DNA from: Limnohabitans sp. 2KL-17
Lineage (GTDB): Bacteria; Pseudomonadota; Gammaproteobacteria; Burkholderiales; Burkholderiaceae_C
Assembly: GCF_003063415.1 (NCBI RefSeq)
Contig: NZ_NESK01000019.1
Span: 1-64,000, forward strand
DNA: 64,000 nt
Reading direction: 5' to 3'
Position 1 is the stretch's first letter. Each line of letters starts with the position of its first letter. The notes beneath the pieces are model-generated. The model was not told where the DNA came from and did not search any database. It was given only the letters and a program-made list of their open reading frames with translations. Positions 60,343 through 64,000 of this stretch are shown piece by piece. A program made the translations under genes and the position numbers.

Positions 60343-61428
60343 CCCACTCATGGCCAGTGCCACACTGGCCATGAAGATCAGGCTCCACACAAACAAGTGC
60401 CTGAAATTTTGCGGTTGGCGCTCTGTCAAGCTGTTGAGCATGTAGCCTGCCCAGACAGACATCAGCACAGAAACAGCCATCCCCATTGCATTGGCTGTCA
60501 GCGCCTCGGGCCAGTAAGCCGTGACCACGGCACTGACCACCAGACTGACAGGGTAATGGATGAGAAACACCGAATAAGACACCCTGGAAAGCCACTGGAC
60601 GGCGAGGCGCATGCCCAGGGTCACCCTTTCACCTGAAAACCACGGTTGTGGCGCTGCCGCCAGCAGCAAAGCACAGCCCCAGGCTGCGGCAATCCGCCAA
60701 CGTGGATCCACCCACAGTACAAACAAACCCAACGCCACCAACACCCACCAACCCTTGAGGACCATGCGACTTTGCCGAGCACTGTACGCCAGCATGCCCA
60801 TGCCGTAAGAGCCCCAAAAATACACGCCGTAGTCATCCAGATCGTCGTTCAGATTCCAGACAATCAAAGACCCCAAGGTCAAACCCAGCCAAAGTTGCCA
60901 ACGCACGTTGTCCAGGTTCAGTCCTGGGTAACGCAGCACCATTTTTGAGGCCCCAAGCATCGTCAGCAAAGCGATGCAATAAAGCTGAAAATCTATCGCG
61001 ACATACCAGATACCAGCAGACAGGGCCTCGATATCCAACACATGCTGGAGCAGCAAAAGATGGGCCAATGCAGTGGGCCAGTCGGGTGTCGCCGAGAGAT
61101 GCGAAATCACGTGATCAGCCCGCAAGTATTCAGACAAGAGCACCGTCACGCTCAAAGCGGCCAACAGCGGGATCACCAGCCGCATGTAACGCCACCCAGC
61201 CATCTTCCTAGCCTGCGACCAACCGAGTGATTGGGCGGGCGTCAATGCAGCGGCCATCAAAAAGCCTGAGCACACCAGAAACACCTGGACAGCCAATCGC
61301 CCGTGGTCATAAAACCAGCCGATCAATGTCGGCCAAGCCAGCATCACCACATCCGACATGGGGCCGTAAAAGGCCAAATGGTGCAAAACGATCAGGATGC
61401 AACCTGCAGCCTTCAGTGCATCCGGCAA
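60337..61428 (-). CDS. Acyltransferase 3 family membrane protein
   Basis: 363 residues with about ten predicted helices. The AT3 family transfers acetyl or other acyl groups to surface sugars. Family features are the early ALKAAGCILIVLHHLAFYGPMSD, with the catalytic-type histidine in HHLAF, VQVFLVCSGFLMAA, and the late VSYSVFLIHYPVSLVV. The apparent start is TTG at 61428, without a ribosome binding site, and the frame is open back to the tandem stops of the nitronate monooxygenase-like gene. A terminator hairpin lies in between. The start is therefore uncertain. Confidence 0.8.
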   Translation of the reverse strand: MPDALKAAGCILIVLHHLAFYGPMSDVVMLAWPTLIGWFYDHGRLAVQVFLVCSGFLMAAALTPAQSLGWSQARKMAGWRYMRLVIPLLAALSVTVLLSEYLRADHVISHLSATPDWPTALAHLLLLQHVLDIEALSAGIWYVAIDFQLYCIALLTMLGASKMVLRYPGLNLDNVRWQLWLGLTLGSLIVWNLNDDLDDYGVYFWGSYGMGMLAYSARQSRMVLKGWWVLVALGLFVLWVDPRWRIAAAWGCALLLAAAPQPWFSGERVTLGMRLAVQWLSRVSYSVFLIHYPVSLVVSAVVTAYWPEALTANAMGMAVSVLMSVWAGYMLNSLTERQPQNFRHLFVWSLIFMASVALAMSGS

Positions 61429-61451
61429 AAAAGAGCGCCCCGAAGGGCGCT
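61426..61451 (-). terminator. Rho-independent terminator after the nitronate monooxygenase-like gene
   Basis: A 7-base-pair stem (AGCGCCC/GGGCGCT around a CGAA tetraloop) is followed on the minus strand by a run of T residues. It lies 43 bases after the 61495 stop and abuts the TTG start of the acyltransferase, so the latter would need its own promoter or read-through. Confidence 0.8.
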
Positions 61452-61494
61452 GCTCAACCGTGGAATCCAGTGTTTTCAGATCCCGACCCGATCA

Positions 61495-62448
61495 TCAAAG
61501 TGCCAACCTTGCACGCGCTGCCTGGTACTCGCGCTTGAATTTGGCCACAAGCTCTGCTGTGCTCTGTATGGCGGTAATGGCACCGATACCCTGGCCACAA
61601 CCCCAAATGTCTTTCCAGGCTTTTTTGGCGTCGCCGCCAAAGTTCATCTTGGTCGGGTCGGATTCAGGCAAGTTGTCAGGGTCGAGGCCTGCTGCTCGAA
61701 TGGACGGTGCCAGGTAATTGCCATGCACGCCGGTGAACAAGTTGCTGTAGACGATGTCATCGGAATTGCTGTCCACAATGGCTTGCTTGTAATCTTCTGC
61801 CGCCCGCGCCTCCAGGGTGGCAATGAAGGCAGAACCAATGTAGGCAAAGTCTGCACCCATGGCTTGGGCCGCCAAAATGGCATCGCCTGAGGCAATAGAG
61901 CCTGACAAAGCCACCGGGCCATCGAACCATTGACGGATTTCCTGAATCAGCGCGAACGGGCTTTTTACACCCGCATGACCGCCTGCACCTGCGGCCACAG
62001 CGATCAAGCCGTCAGCACCTTTTTCAATCGCTTTGCGCGCGTGCTTGTTGTTGATGATGTCGTGCAGCACCACGCCGCCATAGCTGTGCGCTGCGGCATT
62101 GATTTCTTCACGCGCACCCAGCGAGGTGATGATGATGGGCACCTTGTACTTCACGCACATGGCCATGTCGTGCTCCAGACGGTCGTTGCTCTTGTGCACG
62201 ATCTGGTTGATGGCAAACGGCGCAGCGGGCTTGTCAGGGTTGGCCTTGTTGTAGGCGGCCAAGGTTTCGGTGATCTCGGCCAGCCACTCGTCCAATTGGG
62301 CAGCAGGACGTGCATTCAATCCAGGCATGGAGCCGACCACACCCGCCTTGCATTGTTCAATCACCAGCTTGGGGTTGCTGATGATGAACAGGGGCGATGC
62401 GATGACCGGAAATGGCAGATTCGACAAAACGGGAGGGAGCTTGGACAT
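61495..62448 (-). CDS. Nitronate monooxygenase-like FMN enzyme
   Basis: 317 residues. The 2-nitropropane dioxygenase/NMO family uses FMN to oxidise nitronates, though many members have other or unknown roles. Features are FPVIASPLFIISNPKLVIEQCKAGVVG, the phosphate-binding GLIAVAAGAGGHAG, and SGSIASGDAILAAQAMGADFAYIGSAFIAT. The ATG at 62448 gives the canonical start MSKLPPVLSNL. It follows an acyl-CoA dehydrogenase by 132 bases on the same strand; in some bacteria this pair is part of fatty-acid or terpenoid catabolism. Confidence 0.87.
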   Translation of the reverse strand: MSKLPPVLSNLPFPVIASPLFIISNPKLVIEQCKAGVVGSMPGLNARPAAQLDEWLAEITETLAAYNKANPDKPAAPFAINQIVHKSNDRLEHDMAMCVKYKVPIIITSLGAREEINAAAHSYGGVVLHDIINNKHARKAIEKGADGLIAVAAGAGGHAGVKSPFALIQEIRQWFDGPVALSGSIASGDAILAAQAMGADFAYIGSAFIATLEARAAEDYKQAIVDSNSDDIVYSNLFTGVHGNYLAPSIRAAGLDPDNLPESDPTKMNFGGDAKKAWKDIWGCGQGIGAITAIQSTAELVAKFKREYQAARARLAL

Positions 62449-62580
62449 GTTTAACCTCAGAGAGATGGGTGATTGTCTGGAGCCGATATGCAAATACTTG
62501 TCAGCATCGGGACACTGCGACTGAAATGGTCTGCGTGTCGACCTCAAAAATGCCGACACGCAGGTCTGAACAAGCTTCGG

Positions 62581-64000
62581 TCAGAACGCCTCGAGCGCCA
62601 TCGCTGTCACGCTGGTCGCACCTTCGACAATGCTGTCGCGGATGCCTGGGGCTTTGGACAGGATGTGGTCAGCGTAAAAACGGGCTGTGGTCACTTTGGC
62701 AGCCATGAAATCGGCGTCTTGTGCCTTCGCTTCAGGCGTGAGCGCCACCAGCAAGGCCCGGCCCATCTGCCAGCCCGCCATCAGATTTCCCGCCAGCATC
62801 AGGTAGGGCACGCTGCCTGCAAACACATCATTCGGATGGGCTTTGGTGTTGCCGGCCACGAATTCGACCACATCGATGAAGGCTTCTCGGGCTGCTTTCA
62901 GGCGTTTGGCCACCGCCTGCGCATCGGCATTGGGCGACGCCATCAAATTGGCCTCGGTCTGTGCCACCTGGCCTGCCAGGGCTTTGGCGGTCTGCCCCCC
63001 GTCGCGGGAGGTTTTGCGGCCTACCAGGTCATTGGCCTGGATGGCGGTTGTGCCTTCGTAGATGGTCAGGATCTTCGCGTCTCGGTAGTACTGGGCTGCA
63101 CCGGTTTCTTCGATGAAGCCCATGCCGCCATGCACCTGCACGCCCAGACTGGTCACTTCCAAGCTCATCTCGGTGCTGTAGCCCTTGACCAGTGGCACCA
63201 TGAATTCGTAGAAGGCCAGGTTTTGCTGACGCACCTCGGCATCGGGATGGTGGTGCGAAGCATCGTAGGCAGCCGCCGCCGTGGAAGCCATGGCGCGGCA
63301 GCCTTCGGTGTAGGCGCGCATGGTCATCAGCATGCGGCGCACATCCGGATGGTGAATGATCGGGCCAGCGGCAGGCAAACTGCCATCGACCGGGCGGCTT
63401 TGCACGCGGTCGCGAGCGTATTGCACAGCACGCTGGTACGAGCGCTGGGCAATCGCAATGCCCTGCACACCCACCGCATAGCGGGCAGCGTTCATCATGA
63501 TGAACATGTACTCAAGGCCACGGTTTTCCTGCCCCACCAGAAAGCCAACGCCACCACCGTGGTCACCAAATTGCAAAACGGCAGTAGGACTGGCCTTGAT
63601 GCCCATCTTGTGTTCGATGCTCACGCAATGCACATCGTTGCGATCGCCCAGCGAGCCATCGGACTTGACCATGAACTTGGGGACAACAAACAGGCTGATG
63701 CCCTTCACGCCTTCGGGTGCGCCCAGCACCCGGGCCAGCACCAAATGCACAATGTTTTCGGCCATATCGTGTTCACCGTAGGTGATGTAGATCTTGGTGC
63801 CGAAAATTTTGAATGTGCCGTCGGGCTGCGGTTCAGCCCGGGTTCTTACTGCGGCCAGGTCGGATCCGGCTTGAGACTCGGTCAGGTTCATGGTGCCAGT
63901 CCATTGGCCTGAGATCAATTTTTCCAGATAAATGGCTTTGAGTTCGTCCGAGCCCGCCGTGATCAAGGCTTCGATCGCGCCATCGGTGAGCAATGGGCAC
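62581..64000 (-). CDS. Acyl-CoA dehydrogenase, 5' truncated by the window edge
   Basis: At least 473 residues; the N-terminal part lies beyond the window. The FAD and substrate regions are MNLTESQAGSDLAAVRTRAEP and GTKIYITYGEHDMAENIVHLVLAR. The catalytic-base region is IYEGTTAIQANDL, and an acetyl-CoA dehydrogenase-type C-terminal extension follows (FIDVVEFVAGNTKAHPNDVFAGSVPYLMLAGNLMAGWQ). The family includes DmdC-like 3-methylmercaptopropionyl-CoA dehydrogenase and FadE-like enzymes of about 600 residues. It is a paralogue of the disrupted gene at 42531-44119, and here the frame is intact. Confidence 0.9.
   Translation of the reverse strand, partial: CPLLTDGAIEALITAGSDELKAIYLEKLISGQWTGTMNLTESQAGSDLAAVRTRAEPQPDGTFKIFGTKIYITYGEHDMAENIVHLVLARVLGAPEGVKGISLFVVPKFMVKSDGSLGDRNDVHCVSIEHKMGIKASPTAVLQFGDHGGGVGFLVGQENRGLEYMFIMMNAARYAVGVQGIAIAQRSYQRAVQYARDRVQSRPVDGSLPAAGPIIHHPDVRRMLMTMRAYTEGCRAMASTAAAAYDASHHHPDAEVRQQNLAFYEFMVPLVKGYSTEMSLEVTSLGVQVHGGMGFIEETGAAQYYRDAKILTIYEGTTAIQANDLVGRKTSRDGGQTAKALAGQVAQTEANLMASPNADAQAVAKRLKAAREAFIDVVEFVAGNTKAHPNDVFAGSVPYLMLAGNLMAGWQMGRALLVALTPEAKAQDADFMAAKVTTARFYADHILSKAPGIRDSIVEGATSVTAMALEAF

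Noticed and set aside
62473-63912. 479-codon plus-strand frame opposite the acyl-CoA dehydrogenase
   Set aside because: Antisense shadow rich in His and Gly; the minus strand encodes a continuous acyl-CoA dehydrogenase.
1-64000. CRISPR arrays, insertion sequences, phage genes, rRNA
   Set aside because: No regularly spaced repeats, transposase or integrase motifs, or rRNA-like stretches were noticed on either strand while reading the window.

Overview
The window is about 64 kb of a GC-rich betaproteobacterial chromosome. It most likely comes from a phototrophic member of the Comamonadaceae of Rhodoferax/Limnohabitans type. This rests on the housekeeping gene order (hemW-rdgB-rph, yicC-gmk-rpoZ-spoT, grpE-dnaK-dnaJ), a Bug-family solute-binding protein, an adjacent cphA2-cphA pair, and a purple-bacterial photosynthesis gene block with a tetraheme PufC. 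I see no rRNA, phage, insertion sequence or CRISPR array. One tRNA gene, tRNA-Arg(ACG), is present.

Layout. 1-0.4 kb: the 3' end of an unrecognised gene and a membrane-protein remnant. 0.4-7.9 kb: housekeeping genes (hemW, rdgB, rph on minus; yicC, gmk, rpoZ, spoT on plus; greB on minus). 8.0-13.3 kb: tRNA-Arg and a five-gene peptide ABC importer on minus. 13.4-14.4 kb: a P1-family peptidase on plus. 14.4-30.9 kb: a minus-strand photosynthesis block, transcribed crtE, crtF, bchC, bchX, bchY, bchZ, pufB, an unnamed single-helix ORF, pufA, pufL, pufM, pufC, crtA, crtD, crtC, pucB, pucA, pucC, then a 31-residue membrane peptide. 31-35 kb: small proteins, an ABC exporter and a MATE transporter.

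35.4-44.7 kb: a plus-strand catabolic cluster that reads as CoA-dependent beta-oxidation of hydroxycinnamates. It holds a crotonase, feruloyl-CoA synthase, thiolase, SDR, hotdog thioesterase, flavin reductase, Bug-type binding protein, acyl-CoA dehydrogenase and MarR regulator. Two members are broken: the SDR by a one-base frameshift, and the acyl-CoA dehydrogenase by an internal deletion. 44.7-51.2 kb: an OmpA lipoprotein, a FAH-family protein, an FKBP and the grpE-dnaK-dnaJ heat-shock genes behind a sigma-32-like promoter. 51.2-60.3 kb: a beta-CASP hydrolase, then a cyanophycin locus with a DUF1854 protein and an unusual ABC protein diverging from cphA2-cphA. 60.3-64 kb: an acyltransferase, a nitronate monooxygenase-like protein and a 5'-truncated acyl-CoA dehydrogenase.

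How the photosynthesis genes fit together: crtE makes the C20 isoprenoid precursor; crtC, crtD, crtF and crtA lead to spheroidene and spheroidenone; bchCXYZ carry late bacteriochlorophyll a steps; pufLMC build the reaction centre with its cytochrome; pufBA and pucBA build LH1 and LH2. No crtB, crtI, bchFNBHLM, acsF, puhA or ppsR lies here, so the photosynthesis genes must be split across the genome. TGT-N12-ACA palindromes of PpsR/CrtJ type overlap the -35 boxes in front of crtE and bchC.

The most novel signals are the PufX-like single-helix ORF between pufB and pufA; an LH2 alpha chain with Phe44-Leu45, as in B800-820 complexes; the crtD/crtC reading-frame overlap; and the cyanophycin-linked DUF1854/zinc-ribbon ABC pair.
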